DNA of 64,000 nt, taken from Brassica napus. Taxonomy: Eukaryota; Streptophyta; Magnoliopsida; Brassicales; Brassicaceae. Numbering within the stretch: position 1 is the stretch's first letter; every line of letters starts with the position of its first letter. Location: NCBI RefSeq assembly GCF_020379485.1, contig NC_063444.1:3792652-3856651 (forward strand), read 5' to 3'. A model generated the notes under the pieces. It was not told the DNA's origin and did no database searches. It saw only the letters and a list, made by a program, of their open reading frames with translations. Below are positions 35,542-47,329 of this stretch, piece by piece. Both the position numbers and the translations under genes were made by a program.

Positions 35542-35916
35542 ATGGTGGATCCAGTTATGGTCTCCTCAAACAACAAACCTATCTTCTTCATAGATCTGTC
35601 TGGGCAAAACTCCATTCCTGTACCTTCTCTTTCCTCATCATCAACTTCATCATCTTCCTCACCATCTGTAGTGACCTCTGAATGTTGTACAGAGGTTGAA
35701 AGGGTTGATACAATGGATTCTGATTCAAACCCTTGGATTGATGATGCCTCTGCATCAGATCATCAAGACGCTGTAACAAATAGTAACATTGATCGAGAGG
35801 TAAAAAACCAGGTTGTTGATTCTTGTTCAGACGCTACAGCTTCAGTTCCAAGGAGTTGTTCAAAATCCCAACATCCGGTGAGAGATACAGCCACCAAGAT
35901 GATCGATGCTCAATGA
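35542..35916 (+). CDS. Chimeric ORF: REM first exon joined to UBP18 tail
   Basis: An uninterrupted 124-residue frame. Residues 1-30 ([20 protein letters not shown], then [10 protein letters not shown]) match the first exon and following intron start of REM-C at 39464. From about residue 31 the frame continues as [19 protein letters not shown] and then SDSNPWIDD to TKMIDAQ, matching the C-terminal tail of UBP18 ([11 protein letters not shown] to TKMIGAQ). The junction is at about 35628-35634, in a TCATCA-rich stretch. The splice donor at the end of the REM exon (GTACCT) is still present and would be read through. It lacks a B3 domain and any catalytic domain. Unequal exchange during tandem duplication explains it. 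Confidence 0.85.
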   Translation: MVDPVMVSSNNKPIFFIDLSGQNSIPVPSLSSSSTSSSSSPSVVTSECCTEVERVDTMDSDSNPWIDDASASDHQDAVTNSNIDREVKNQVVDSCSDATASVPRSCSKSQHPVRDTATKMIDAQ

Positions 35917-36578
35917 TGTAGAATGTTACATCGTTTTGGAAATCAATCAACAATGCTTCTAGCTGAAGTAGTAATGCAGATAATAAAATATGAGAAATTC
36001 CCTAATAATATTACACAATGACTTAATGGTGCAAAAGGTTATATATAAATAGAATCTTGAAAGTGTTTTTTTTTTTGTAACTGAATTTTGAATGTTATTA
36101 CTGCTGAATTTCCAAATTGTTTGCCATTCATATGACAGAATCATCAAGTGGATACAAAATTGTGCTTGCCTGGAGACTAACAAATAGTTTTACTCATTGC
36201 TAGAACAATCAGAACCAAATTAGACCCAATTTTTTTTTTTTACGGATATTAGCTTGTTCTCAACATTGTTACTTGAACCGAAAACCAAACTAACTGAACG
36301 ATTTCTAAATCTCTATAACCGAAAACCAAAATATCTGAACCAAAAACCAAACGCCTATTGCCTGATTCATAACTAGACATCAGGTCCATATGACACAGGT
36401 TTTGAGTAAAGTGAAAACATATCATTCTTGTTTACAACTTGGATGCACATAGGAGTTAGGTTTTGTTGACCTTAGGAAGAACTATTGTGTCTTAAATACT
36501 AGTTATAGTAGCTTAAGCACTCTGTTTTAACCTTAGCCTCCTGATTTGAGACGTCATCCTTCGATCTACTCTCCCGGG
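35917..36578. repeat. Second copy of UBP18 3' flank
   Basis: Downstream of the chimeric ORF, matching 32877-33526. It ends in the 3' end of REM copy B. Confidence 0.75.
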
Positions 36579-38148
36579 TCAGTCTCTGAACTCGTGCTCT
36601 CTTGTGTTTTCGAGCCTTTGTTTTAAAGGTGGTTGCTCCATCTGAATACAAGTTCTTTGTTTAGTTAACTTCAACTTAGAGAAACCAAAAACGTGGATTG
36701 CAAGTTATATATATAGTGTTTACAAACTTAACCTTGGAGCAAAACTTGAGCAAAAGAATCCTCTCACGTCGGATCAACTCCAGAGTTAGAGACTCTCCTA
36801 CGGCTACTTCATTCGCTGCACAGAAACTTTTCCAAGCCGTACCACCCATAATATACATAGTTCCACTTCTACTATCCTGATTAAGTTTCATCGACCACTC
36901 CACTTTGTCTTTGTCTACCAATACTATCTTCCCCGGCTTGTTGAGCTTGTTTGCTCTCGTGAAATGTACCGGTAGATTCTGAAAGAAGACTCAACATGAC
37001 AAAAGAAAAGAAGAAACCAAAGACATAGATATTTCTTAAACGCACCTGTTTACCAATCTCAAGGCTGCTTGCTGTAGTAGTTATTTTAACAAACCGGGGT
37101 GTTTCAGTTTTGTCAACAACATTATCTTCCTCGGACTCAGATAGAGTCTCCTTCTTCGGCTTCACCTCTGAAAGGCTACAGAGCTGAAACACAGGCGTTT
37201 CCGTGTTTTCAAGCAGTTTAAATTGGAAAGAGTCTCCAATTTTTAACTTACTCGCGGTGCAAAAGCTTCTCCAGTTCCGACATATGAAAACCTGACCAGA
37301 CCTCGTACTCTTTAATTTAGATTCCCATGTCTTTCCTTCTTGGTTCCTCAAAGCTATCACACGCCTCCCTTTGTTCAAACCATTTCGTCTCGCAAAATCT
37401 AAGGGCACACCCTGCATCAGTCATCAAGTTACCTTGGGGGGGTTATTATAGACCACTCACACATACTTTAAACAAAACAACAAAGAAGAAACTGCTAAAG
37501 CTAACTAACCACAGCTCCTCTTGATAGATTTGTAGCCGTCACATATTGGCTAAAACATGTTGGCTTAGACGAAGATTCTTTCTCCCTTCTTGAAGATTCT
37601 CCTGAACCAATAAAAAAAAACTAAATGTCACAAAAATAGATCGCAGTAGTTTCAATAAACGTAAATGCTCGTTGAATAATGATTCCATTATTACCAACTT
37701 CTTCACTCTCTTCTTTGACTTTGACATGGATGCCAGACGGTGCGTATTGGATCTCACAGCAACTGGTTCCAAAAGCAGTGACGTGGAACAACATGTCTCC
37801 CTCTTGTCTGAAGATAACGACGTCATAGATTCGAAGATCATGTGCCTTGGCGAACTCTTTCCAACCTTCAGTGAGCCTATGGCCTTCCATCTTCACTTTC
37901 CATGTTCTGTCAGAAGAATCTGATCTCAGTTCAACAGTCTTACCCTCGTGCTTTCCCTCTATATGCTTGGAGAAGAACGTCACAGGAATTTTCTAAAACA
38001 GACAAAACACAAGGATGAAGACTCTATGATCATAGAGAATAAAGAAAGACAAAAGACAGAGATTTCTCACAAGGTGGCTTTGGAAACCGGAAAGAAGAGG
38101 CTGGAAGAAATGGGGGTTCGCCGGAGAGGAGAGTGATGCATTCTCCAT
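36579..38148 (-). CDS. REM family transcription factor with three B3 domains, copy B
   Basis: Six exons: 38148-38071, 37992-37695, 37601-37510, 37411-37046, 36978-36733 and 36641-36579, giving 380 residues. [19 protein letters not shown] is the exon-1 leader. B3-1 is residues 27-110 ([20 protein letters not shown] to HVTAFGTS). B3-2 starts near 158 ([20 protein letters not shown] to FQLCSLSEV). B3-3 starts near 279 ([20 protein letters not shown] to LLKFCSK). REM proteins are nuclear DNA-binding factors. Relative to copy A one base is missing in the last exon (CCTTTAAAAC against CCGTTCAAAAC), giving a different short tail ([13 protein letters not shown]); the domains are unaffected. Likely functional. 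Confidence 0.88.
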
Positions 38149-38338
38149 CGACAAACACTTCAAAAGAATCCAAGACTGTTCTTGAAGTTTCACAAGCAAG
38201 TCTCTGAAGCTCTTTGAGTTGATATGAGTAGTTTGATGGAACTGTCCTCTCAGCTTTTCCACCAAACTTTAGACGAGAGTCTCTATGGTTGCTTTAGTTT
38301 TTAGTTTTTTTAGTTTTTTTAGTTTTTTACGGGGTAAA

Positions 38339-39066
38339 CTAGGTGTCTTCCTGCAACTAAAAAAATTTTAAATAATTTTTAACAGATAAATATAAATTAT
38401 ATTATAAAATAAAATTTTATTAATATTGTAAAAAAATTTTCCGTATAAGTATTTTAATATAAATTTGATTTAATTAAACATAAAAATTATATTTAAGAAC
38501 ATGTATATATTTGAAATTATAATCTTAGATAAATTTTTCTATCTACTTATTTTAATTAAATATATTAAATAAATTTGTAAAAGTTGCATAATTACCAAAA
38601 ATTAAAATTAAACCATATTTATAAAATTTGTAGATATATAAGAAAATAATGATTTTACGATTAATTTTTATAATTTTCTAAAAAATTTGTATACATTTTT
38701 AGAAATTTTAGTAATAAAATTGTATAATTTAAAAATATATAATTAAATTATATTTCAAAATTTATAATGCTATATCTGAATATATTTATTTTAATGATGA
38801 TTTATGAGTTATTCTTGTATTCTAAAAAAATTTCTAAAAATATAAATTGACATTAAATGTAATATATGAGTTATTATCATATTTTAAAAAGTTTATCAAA
38901 AATATAAATTAACATTAAATGCAATTGTCCATGTCATATTAAAGTATAAGACATGTCATCAATTTCAGTAGCTATGTCATATTTGTTTTGTGAAACTAAT
39001 TGTAGAAACGACACGTGGCAAAATTACTTCAAATATTATTCAGGGAAACAAATATGGTCTAGGGGA
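38339..39066 (-). mobile_element. AT-rich insertion, possible Helitron
   Basis: It interrupts the REM-B upstream region relative to the corresponding part of copy A (about 35215). The minus strand ends GACACCTAG before a host T, and begins TCCCCTAGACC near 39066, which fits Helitron ends. But the base before the start is T and not A, and no 3' hairpin is seen. AT-rich, no coding capacity. Confidence 0.45.
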
Positions 39067-39342
39067 AGTAAGTAACGTACACCGGTACACGTGGACAAAA
39101 TCTACAGACCGCAATATTTGCTCCCTTCGACTAATCAAATCAGGTTGCATGCTGTCAACGCTAATCAAATCAGGACTAAAAGTAACTAAAAACCCTGCCG
39201 TTCGATGGTTACTAAAAGAAACTGCATGGTGTTTCTCAGAAAAAGATTTAAAATATCTTTGTAGTTAATTAGTAATTAATGAGAATTAATTAGGGAGTTT
39301 TAATTCTAATTCTGTAGAAACGTTAAATAATCACTAGTATAA

Positions 39343-39343
39343 C

Positions 39344-39377
<34 letters not shown>
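39343..39377. repeat. Poly-T run
   Basis: About 34 consecutive T residues upstream of REM-C, followed by GAAACACAAATCACTAGTATAAC. The ACTAGTATAACGT phrase occurs on both sides (39331 and 39389), so a short insertion with an A tail on the minus strand is possible. Confidence 0.6.
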
Positions 39378-39378
<1 letters not shown>

Positions 39379-39463
39379 AAACACAAATCACTAGTATAAC
39401 GTAAAGACGAATAATTTGGAGAAACAACTTTCCATAGAAGAGTTCCTTAGAGTTTGTTCAACA

Positions 39464-41542
39464 ATGGTGGATCCAGTTATGGTCTCCTCTACCAACAAAC
39501 CCATCTTCTTCATAGATCTCTCTGGACAAAACTCCATTCCTGTACCTTCTCTCTCTATCTCACACATCTGTTTCTGTCTCTTATAATCTCTGTTGTTACA
39601 GTTTAACGATTGGTTTTATCTTGCGTTACTGTTGTTGTTGCAGATGATTCCGGATTCGTTTATTTCGAATCACGTGAAGGGTAAAACTCAGTCAACGAAA
39701 CTGAAACTGACTTCGGATGTTTCGGACACATCATGGGAAGTTGAACTGGACGGCCAGAGATTCGCTCGCGGATGGAAACAGTTCTCGGTTCACCATGGCG
39801 TCCGAAACGACGACGTTTTGAGTTTCAGGCACGACGGGGACATGGTCTTCCACGTCACGCCCTTCGGACGTAGCTTCTCTCATCAGATACAGTTCATCTC
39901 TTCTACATCCGAAGATAAAAATGATGATGATGAACATAATATCTTTGATGATGATGTTTATGATGATGACGAGGAACATGCCGATGCTGGAGATGATGAT
40001 GATGATGATGATGATGGAGATTCGACATCGGAAGAGGAATTATTTCCTTCGTCCAAGAAGAAAGCAATAGCAGAAACAGAGTCTTCACTAGATGACTCTT
40101 ACCTTGTTGCGCACGTCACATCTTCAAACCTAAACCGAAATCATATGGTTAAATACTTCACTCGACTCTTTTGTAATAACATTCTCATCATTTTATTTTT
40201 GTTACGTACTATATAATCATTTAAGTCAGTGTTTTTTTTTTTTTTTTTTTGCAGGGTATTTCAAACAAATTTGCCAGGCCAAATGGTCTGAAAAACAGAC
40301 AGTGTGAGATTGATCTACTCAACGAAGAAGGCAAATCTTGGACTCTGGAACTTAGACACAACAAAACAACTGGTCAAGCTTATATGTGCAGAGGCTGGAC
40401 AAGTTTCTGCCAAGGAAATGGGATCAAAGCCGGATCTTCTTGTAGATTTAAACTTGTTAAAAACGGAACCAAACCGGTGCTACAGTTGTGTCCCAATACC
40501 TCTACCATTCTTCACAAAAAACGTGACGTTCCTGAAACAGAAGGTGATGAGATTGGATACGAGGATTGTTCAGAGACAGCTCAAATGAATCAGAACAGGA
40601 CTGTGGCAATAGAGTTTAAACCTCACATGTTAAGGAATGGTCAACTTGTAAGTTTTGACTCCTTACGTTTAAGGGTTTTAAGCCTTTTTTTTTTTTTTGG
40701 TTATTGGCTCAAGTGGGTTGGTTTAAAACTTTGTATAGCGAATCCCTGCATCATTTTCAAGAGAGAACGGGATTAATGAAGCAGGAGAGATAACTATAGT
40801 GAACAAAGACGGCGTAGAGTGGAAGTTGCATCTAGTTAGCGTCAAGGGACGTGGCCAGTTTTACGTTAAAGGTTTTAAAGATTGCTTTAGAGCCAATGGC
40901 ATAAAGAAAGTTGGTGATTGCTTCACACTGGATGTTGTTCGAGGAGGAAGTAGTCCCATTCTCAAGATCTGCTCCAAGGTTAACACCAGATCAGTTACAT
41001 TCCTTGTTCTTGGAATTTTTTGTTATTTATAACTCTGTGCTTAAAAAAATGTGTTCAGATAAAGGAAGCATCATTTGATGGTAATCAGACTACGAAGAGA
41101 AGACAGTCAAGGATGATTCAAGCACCAAGAGCTGAAGAAGAGATGGAGACTAGGGTCCAGAAGAAAGCTCGAGTTTCCGCAGAAGAAGGATCATCTCGCC
41201 GTACCAGGGCATCAAACAAATCAAGTGTTGGTCCAGCAAACTTGCAGCACAAGAAACCACTTGAACCTTGCTCAATCTCTGATCAAGTGAATAAGGTGAG
41301 ACAGAGTATTGTGCACACTTTAACAGATGTAAGACAGTTTCGGTCGGAGCTCGAGATAAAGGAACAAAATCTAGAAACTTCGCTGCTGGAAATTGATGCC
41401 CTAGGTATGATCTGAATAATCGATGAACAGTATATGTGAATGTTTTATTTTAGTTTTTCGTTTTTTTATTAACCCCATGTTGAAACAAGCAGGGGAAAAG
41501 ATACAGGGGATCAGCAAATTCTTCAACGTTAATCAAGTCTAG
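39464..41542 (+). CDS. REM family transcription factor with three B3 domains (REM-C)
   Basis: Six exons: 39464-39541, 39644-40147, 40255-40647, 40739-40978, 41059-41404 and 41493-41542, giving 536 residues. Exon 1 (26 codons) reads [20 protein letters not shown] and ends NSIP. B3-1 is about residues 27-105 (MIPDSFISNHVKGKTQSTKL to VFHVTPFG). An Asp/Glu-rich linker (about 112-160) follows. B3-2 starts at 195 (GISNKFARPNGLKNRQCEID to VLQLCP). B3-3 starts at 326 (RIPASFSRENGINEAGEITI to ILKICSK). The basic C-terminal tail ends GEKIQGISKFFNVNQV with a helical segment before it. All splice sites are GT-AG. The first-exon length matches copies A and B, which fixes the start. Confidence 0.9.
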
Positions 41543-43359
41543 AGCGCAGGATATAAAAGATCAACGCAACGGACAATGGACTTTTGATACGATTGGAGTT
41601 AAAGAATTCCACATAAGAACATTTCCTTCTCTTTTTTTTTTCGTTTCCACTCATTTGAGTTTTTTTTAGTAATGGAATATTTTTTCTAGTTATTGCATAT
41701 CAGTCGTTATGATTATTAATAAAATAAATTGGAGTTTTAATCGTGGCTGCCTTTCACGATATTTCAGATAACTTTCTTCCACAGTCATCGATTGTCTCAG
41801 TATCTTTCATTTTGAGACAATCAAATTCGTTCATAAGTGTTTGTAATCTTGCTTCTTAATACATACCTACCTTTAATTGCTTTTCATACCTTTTTTATGT
41901 ATCTAGTTCTCGAACTTGTAAGATAAGTATCTCCGGTATAGATTGGAACAAAAGAGCAATAGCCATATCGTTTTTGTCTACTTCAGCCAAGTCTGTTTCT
42001 ATCACTTCGCAAACCTTATGAAATTTAAGCGCAATCTTATACTCATGGTCTATACCGTATAGTTTGTTTAATTAAGCATAGGACATCAGATTGAAGATGG
42101 TCCCCCTCCTTCTATCCATCTTCCAATTGCCGTAACAATATCGCTCGCTCTGATACCAAATATAGAATTTAAAAATTACCAAAATTTAAAGAGCACATTT
42201 CTTTATTGCTTTAGAAAATAACTCGAAACTAAAATTTTCTCTAGACAATCTTAAAACTCTTAAATTATGCACTTCACATTTCCTTTTACATTTCCTTATA
42301 TAGATTCTTAGATAATTCCTAAACTCATTAGGTAATTGTATTGAGATAATTCTTAATCCTAATCTTTTTAGTAAACCATAACTCGGTAGAATTAGGATAA
42401 CTTGTAACTCAAATTTTCTTCGAGATTAAGTCAATAATTCCCTAAACTGTTATAATCTTAATTGTTATTTGGTTACAATCTTAATCTATCAATTTATTAA
42501 AAAAAACTATATTTTATTTCATCTGTCCATACAATTAAGTTACTTGATATTTTTGTTTTAGCTATATTTTTCTATTTTGTCTCAACAACTAACCAATTAT
42601 ATGCCATATCTTGACTAGGAAACGTAAGTACGTAACCCAAAGTTGGTATTGGAGAAGCAGAAGACGTGTGATAGTCAGCGTCTAGTTCAAATTATGTACC
42701 TAAAGTTGGTTTAGACCAGTAATAACACAACTTTTTCTATGCATTTCATTTTCAAATCAAAATTTTAAATAAAGAAACAGTGAAAATAATATGTTAATAT
42801 AAAAGAAAAAGATTTCCAACAAACGAATTTACTCCCTCTATATGCGCTCTGCGCACTTTAACTTTAGTCTAGTAAATGTATAATACAATTTGTATATGGT
42901 CTCGGATTTGTTTTGTATAGTGATGAGATAGTTATTATGGAGCTCACCAACTGTTTATGTTAAAATAACCAACTTTTTGAAACTCTTTTTCATATAAAGA
43001 AATGGTGTGTAGTATAATATGGTAAGATAATTGAAAAAATGATTTGAGTAGTATCAAAAGTTGAAGATAAAAGAAGGTTTGCTATCCAATTAATAAATAA
43101 TGAGATCCCAAATCAAGCTTTAATAATATAGATGCACATGACTTCTTCTCTGTAGGCAGACAAACATAATCTGATTTTTCTTTGTTTTATTTTTATTTTA
43201 TTTTGTAATGGATTTCAAATAGTACAAACTACAAACATGGAAGCAAATGCATAGTATAAAAAGTCAAGTGATACTTTTGATTATACAAACCACGGGAACA
43301 GAGCACCCATTCCCTTATTTGCCGAAAATACATAATTACCTTTTTCTTTTCTTAATTTT
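41543..43359. other. Gene-free region between REM-C and dioxygenase
   Basis: REM-C 3' flank then AT-rich DNA. The segment 41745-41930 is repeated at 55589-55760 (CATCGATTGTCTCAGTATCT, TTCATAAGTGTTTGTAATCT). No gene recognised. Confidence 0.55.
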
Positions 43360-46300
43360 TCATGGAAGCTTGATCGATTCGATAGTTTTGCTACCCGTAT
43401 GCGGCCTTGCAAAGTAATATTTCATGTAATCCGAATACATAGTGGGCTTGTACAATGGTTTCTCACCATTCTCTAGCACCTCACGTAACGGTTCAATAAC
43501 GGAATCATAACTCGGTCCACAATAATACGCAAAAGAAATCCGGCTAAGAAACCGACTAGCCATCACTAGATGTTCCACGCTCTTGTACCTATCATTGCTC
43601 AAGATCTGTAACATGTCTCCAATGTTAACCACAATGGCTCCCATAACTGGAGGGATATGGAGCCACTTGTCACCGTATCGAGCATAAAGGCTGCCTAATA
43701 TGTCGTCCTGGAGAAGAAGTGTGAGGGTGTTGATGTCGCAGTGGTGACCAGTTCCTACGGTAAGTTTCGGGTCGGGACACTCGGGATAGTAGTTGACGTT
43801 CATCCTCAAAGTTCCCATTAGGGTTTCTTCTTCCATTCTTGCGTTTAGATTGTTCATTAGTATTTCAAGAATCTTCCTACCTATCGGCTTCATCCTATTG
43901 GAATGATTTACAACCTCATCCCTGCCACAATCCTCGTCAAAACCTTCAATTATTATTATATATACAAACTAGTTTTCTTACTTTTCAATTAACGACGGTG
44001 CTTCTTCCTTCAACTTTATAGAAATAACTGCATTCCTTTATTTCTTTGTGATAACCTTCTAGTGTACACTTGAAACGTAAAATTCTTTCTTCTTGTGCAA
44101 CTAGTAATTGTTTAGAGGAATTAATATATATGCTAAGAAAGACTTTACACGTAAAATTGTTTTGACTGATTATTAGCACACGCCCAACACAAGTTCATTG
44201 TGATGTTTTTTTTTTTGTTAAGTATGTGAATTTCATTAACTTAATAATGAGGCAAAGAGATACAATGGACTTGACTAATCTAATCCTATTGAATCTAAGT
44301 CGCTAAGTCAATAAGACAGAGCAATGAAGCCATAGCAAGCCACAAAAAAAGTAAAAAGACTCACTAAGACTAATAAGGTTCAATCACAACCATGAGGATG
44401 CGAGAAGCTTAGCTAGTATTTAACAGGTCTTAAGACAACCATTCAGCAAACAGGAGACCAGAGAGGAGATCTTGAAGCCGGAACCTGCGTCAAAATAGCT
44501 CGGGCCAATAGAGAATCGCAACCGGAGAATGGTCCGAGGCACCGCAGACCATCCCGAAGGCGACATCGAAAGAAGGACATGCGAAGCAGGGTCGGCAAGC
44601 CCTGGTCCGGCCATCGCAAGCAATGATGTCCACTCCAGACGTTGCTATCTCAAGAAACTGTCACGCCATACTCTGAGAATCCTAACTGATGTAAAGAACC
44701 GGTATATGAAGCAAAGGTGGAGTACTGGCTGGTGGAAGCAGAGGTTTAATGGCTGGACTCTGGTCCCACCACGCGAGCAGAGCACAAGGGATTCCAGCAA
44801 CAAAACACCAAGAGAGGCAGAGGACGACGACCAACTTCCTTCTGAAGCTTGAAGAACGGAGGAGCCAGAGCTCCTTACAGCAGGCGAAACAGGAGGAGAG
44901 ACCCATCTGAGGAGGTTAGACAAAACGGAGTAACGGCACGAAACTCCAATCCAACCCAAACCCGAACAGATCGAAACTCAAAGAAACACCAGGTGGTTGT
45001 CTAAGAACCATTACCGAGATAGAAGTCCCCGACGATGAGTCTCGAATCGCCTTTTCAACTTGGAACAAGAGGGGGAAGTTCTTACCAAAGCAGCCGTAAG
45101 AGGAGACATGGGAGAGACGGTGGAGGCAGAATACTGACCAGAACGGCAAAGGCAGCGACGCAGAGCCACTCCGACGAACCCTCTGGGAGAGATCTGACCC
45201 AGATCTACTCCGTGCGAAACCCTAGATCTACCAGCTTGACGACGCCTCCAGCTCAGATCTGGCTCACCACGACCTCGCCATCTCTCCAGGGAAGCTGTAG
45301 ACACCCACAGCCACCGGTTTGAATCGCCTAGTCCGGCCGCAACCCGACGATAAACAGAGGAGATGAAGCAAGGAGGAAGTGGAGGAGACAGAAGCGTGAG
45401 AGGGCAGAGACTAGGAACGGTGACGAAACGGGGTGGCGAACGACGGGTAGAGACCCTTCGTCGGCCACCGGAACGAGACGCAAGAGGAGATGTCCAAGCG
45501 AAGAGTTGGTGGGGAGTTCTTTTATATTAATAGAACATGTGTTCATTGTGATGTTTTGAGCCCATATATTTAGGGTTTTATGAAAAAAAAAGGGTAGAAT
45601 AAATGTCTCATGAAAACTTTCTACCTAACATTTGGGAGTTGCCTTCAAGCAATTATGTTCCTTTTATCTTTGTGATATGAATCGAAAATCATTTATTTTG
45701 GTGACAATCTCAAGTTTCCTTCTCTTTAGTTTATTTGCTTATGAATAAAGCTAGCTCAGTGAGCTATTTTAATTTCTATGTTTTGTTTAATATTTCACTT
45801 GAGCACAAATAACTTTTGTATATGTTTAAAGAATACTTTTCCTTTGAATTAAACTCAAATTCGTAAATATTTTTCTTTGATTATATAATTATTAGACTTT
45901 CAAGACTAGATTTGTACTCCTTTGAATTAGAAAACAAAAGAAAATTGCACTCAAGAGTCATACCTGCACACAGTAGGCCACGTGGCAGCGAAGTCCACTT
46001 GGTCGGAAAGATACTCAAACTTGAGATAGTCCCTCCACTCCAACTTAGCCTCCTTGTAGGGATTGAAACTTGTCATGTACCAAGCGGTGTCCGATACCGA
46101 ACTTCCTTCCCAATATCGTTTCTTCTCCTCCGTCGGCAAATCGAAAAATCCACGACCAGCAGCTCTCAGTTCGTTTTGCTCGTCCACCGAAACTCCATGG
46201 TTTACTATCTGGAAAAACCCTAGTGTGGCAGCGGCCTCGCAGATCTCCTCCGCAACATTAGGATTTTTCCAGTCAGAAACGTCGATGACCGGAATCACCG

Positions 46301-46496
46301 GTGCTGACAATGCACCTTTGCCGGTTGTTGCGGCCTCCATGATGAGTTTTTCAGTGGTGACTCGTTTCTCTGGGAGTTGGATGTAACATGGAGGCAATGT
46401 CTTTGGAGATATAATGTCGACGAGACCTTTTACTCCGTGACGTTGGTTTACTACGAAATCTGTAATAGCCACATCGGTGAGCCCTATCGGAGCCAT
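43360..46496 (-). CDS. 2-oxoglutarate/Fe(II) dioxygenase, feruloyl-CoA 6'-hydroxylase-like
   Basis: Two exons, 46496-45964 and 43921-43360, giving 364 residues. The split codon joins VCR to DEVVNHSNRM. The start MAPIGLTDVAITDFVVNQRH and NGVKGL-like HGVKGLVD resemble F6'H1 and scopoletin 8-hydroxylase of the coumarin pathway. The DIOX_N part holds PVIDVSDW and LGFFQIVNHGV. The iron triad is His238 and Asp240 (HHCD) with His295 (SVEHLV), and RIS at 305-307 binds 2-oxoglutarate. All catalytic residues are present. The 2.04-kb intron contains a 1.33-kb retroposon (44210-45540). Substrate cannot be proven; other specialised-metabolism dioxygenases of this clade are possible. Confidence 0.85.
44210..45540 (-). 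mobile_element. Non-LTR retroposon in dioxygenase intron, 17-bp target duplication
   Basis: GTTCATTGTGATGTTTT is found at 44193-44209 and 45541-45557. A T run follows the left copy, so the A tail points left and the element has the same orientation as the host gene. The 3' part (TTAAGTTAATGAAATTCACA before the A tail) resembles plant LINE ends. Many short frames of GC-rich sequence (for example 45011-45304 on the minus strand) show no recognised domain, and no reverse transcriptase. Confidence 0.9.
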
Positions 46497-46719
46497 TTTT
46501 TTTGTTGTACTTTTCTTTTAAATATTAAAGACAGTAAGAGAATGGTATGCAAAAAGTGATATGCATTTGTCATTGTTGTGTAGATTATATATAGATATGA
46601 TAGGAGCACGTCAAACTTAAGAAGAGTTTTCAAACAAAACTAATATTAGTATTTTTTAATAATTACTATCACTGATGCATCCTGGCCCTAGCTAGGGTGG
46701 GAGCAGATGGATAATTTTG

Positions 46720-46960
46720 GAAACACGTTAAACACGTTAAAACGGTAGATGTCCCGTCACGTCCGATAGTAGACGAACATATTATTACAATATTTGAAAC
46801 GACATTATACTAATTATTGTTTTGCTATAATATACTGTATTTTGTAACGTCAACAGTTCACCATCTGTTGATAAAGTTTTGGAGAATAACTTTGTGATCG
46901 CTTTCATTCAATTAATATATTTCGTCGTTTTTATATGTTTTCTTTTTCTTCTCGTTCTAA
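46720..46960. repeat. Upstream segment of dioxygenase, repeated at 53875-54330
   Basis: GTCCCGTCACGTCCGATAGT, TTACAATATTTGAAACGA and CACCATCTGTTGATAAAGTT recur at 53875-54120, in degenerate form again at 54170-54330. Same orientation. Confidence 0.8.
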
Positions 46961-47326
46961 GGGGATGTATTCAATTTAACATTTGATGTGATTTGATTTT
47001 TAATGGAATTTTAGATGATTTCGATAAGTTGTAGAGATTTAAGTGATTTTTGTTAAACTACTCTAGAATATCACCTAAAATTATGGGATTTGAGTTTTAA
47101 TTTTTTTAACTAAGAAATCCTACCCAAACACCCTAAAATCACCTGAAAACTTTAAAACTCCACAAATTAAAATATTTTCAATAACTGTGGATTTCAGAGT
47201 ACTTTAAGAAATGTCAAATTCAATAACAGTAGATTTTAAAAGAGTTTTTAAAATTCATGTTTCAATAACAGTGGATTTGTCATTTTAATACAAATCACTT
47301 GAAACTCTCGGTTGAATACATCCCTC
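46961..47326. mobile_element. MITE, 366 bp, TAA target duplication
   Basis: The ends GGGGATGTATTCAA and, in complement, GAGGGATGTATTCAACC are inverted repeats. TAA flanks both sides (46958-46960 and 47327-47329). The interior is AT-rich with AATAACAGTGGATTT-type internal repeats. PIF/Harbinger- or Mariner-like; family not fixed. Confidence 0.8.
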
Positions 47327-47329
47327 TAA

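Noticed and set aside
39731..40088. Minus-strand frames rich in Ile or His
   Set aside because: Shadows of the GATGAT-rich acidic linker of REM-C.
44529..45546. Several 70-107-residue frames on both strands
   Set aside because: All within the retroposon in the dioxygenase intron; GC-rich sequence opens many frames and none has a known domain.
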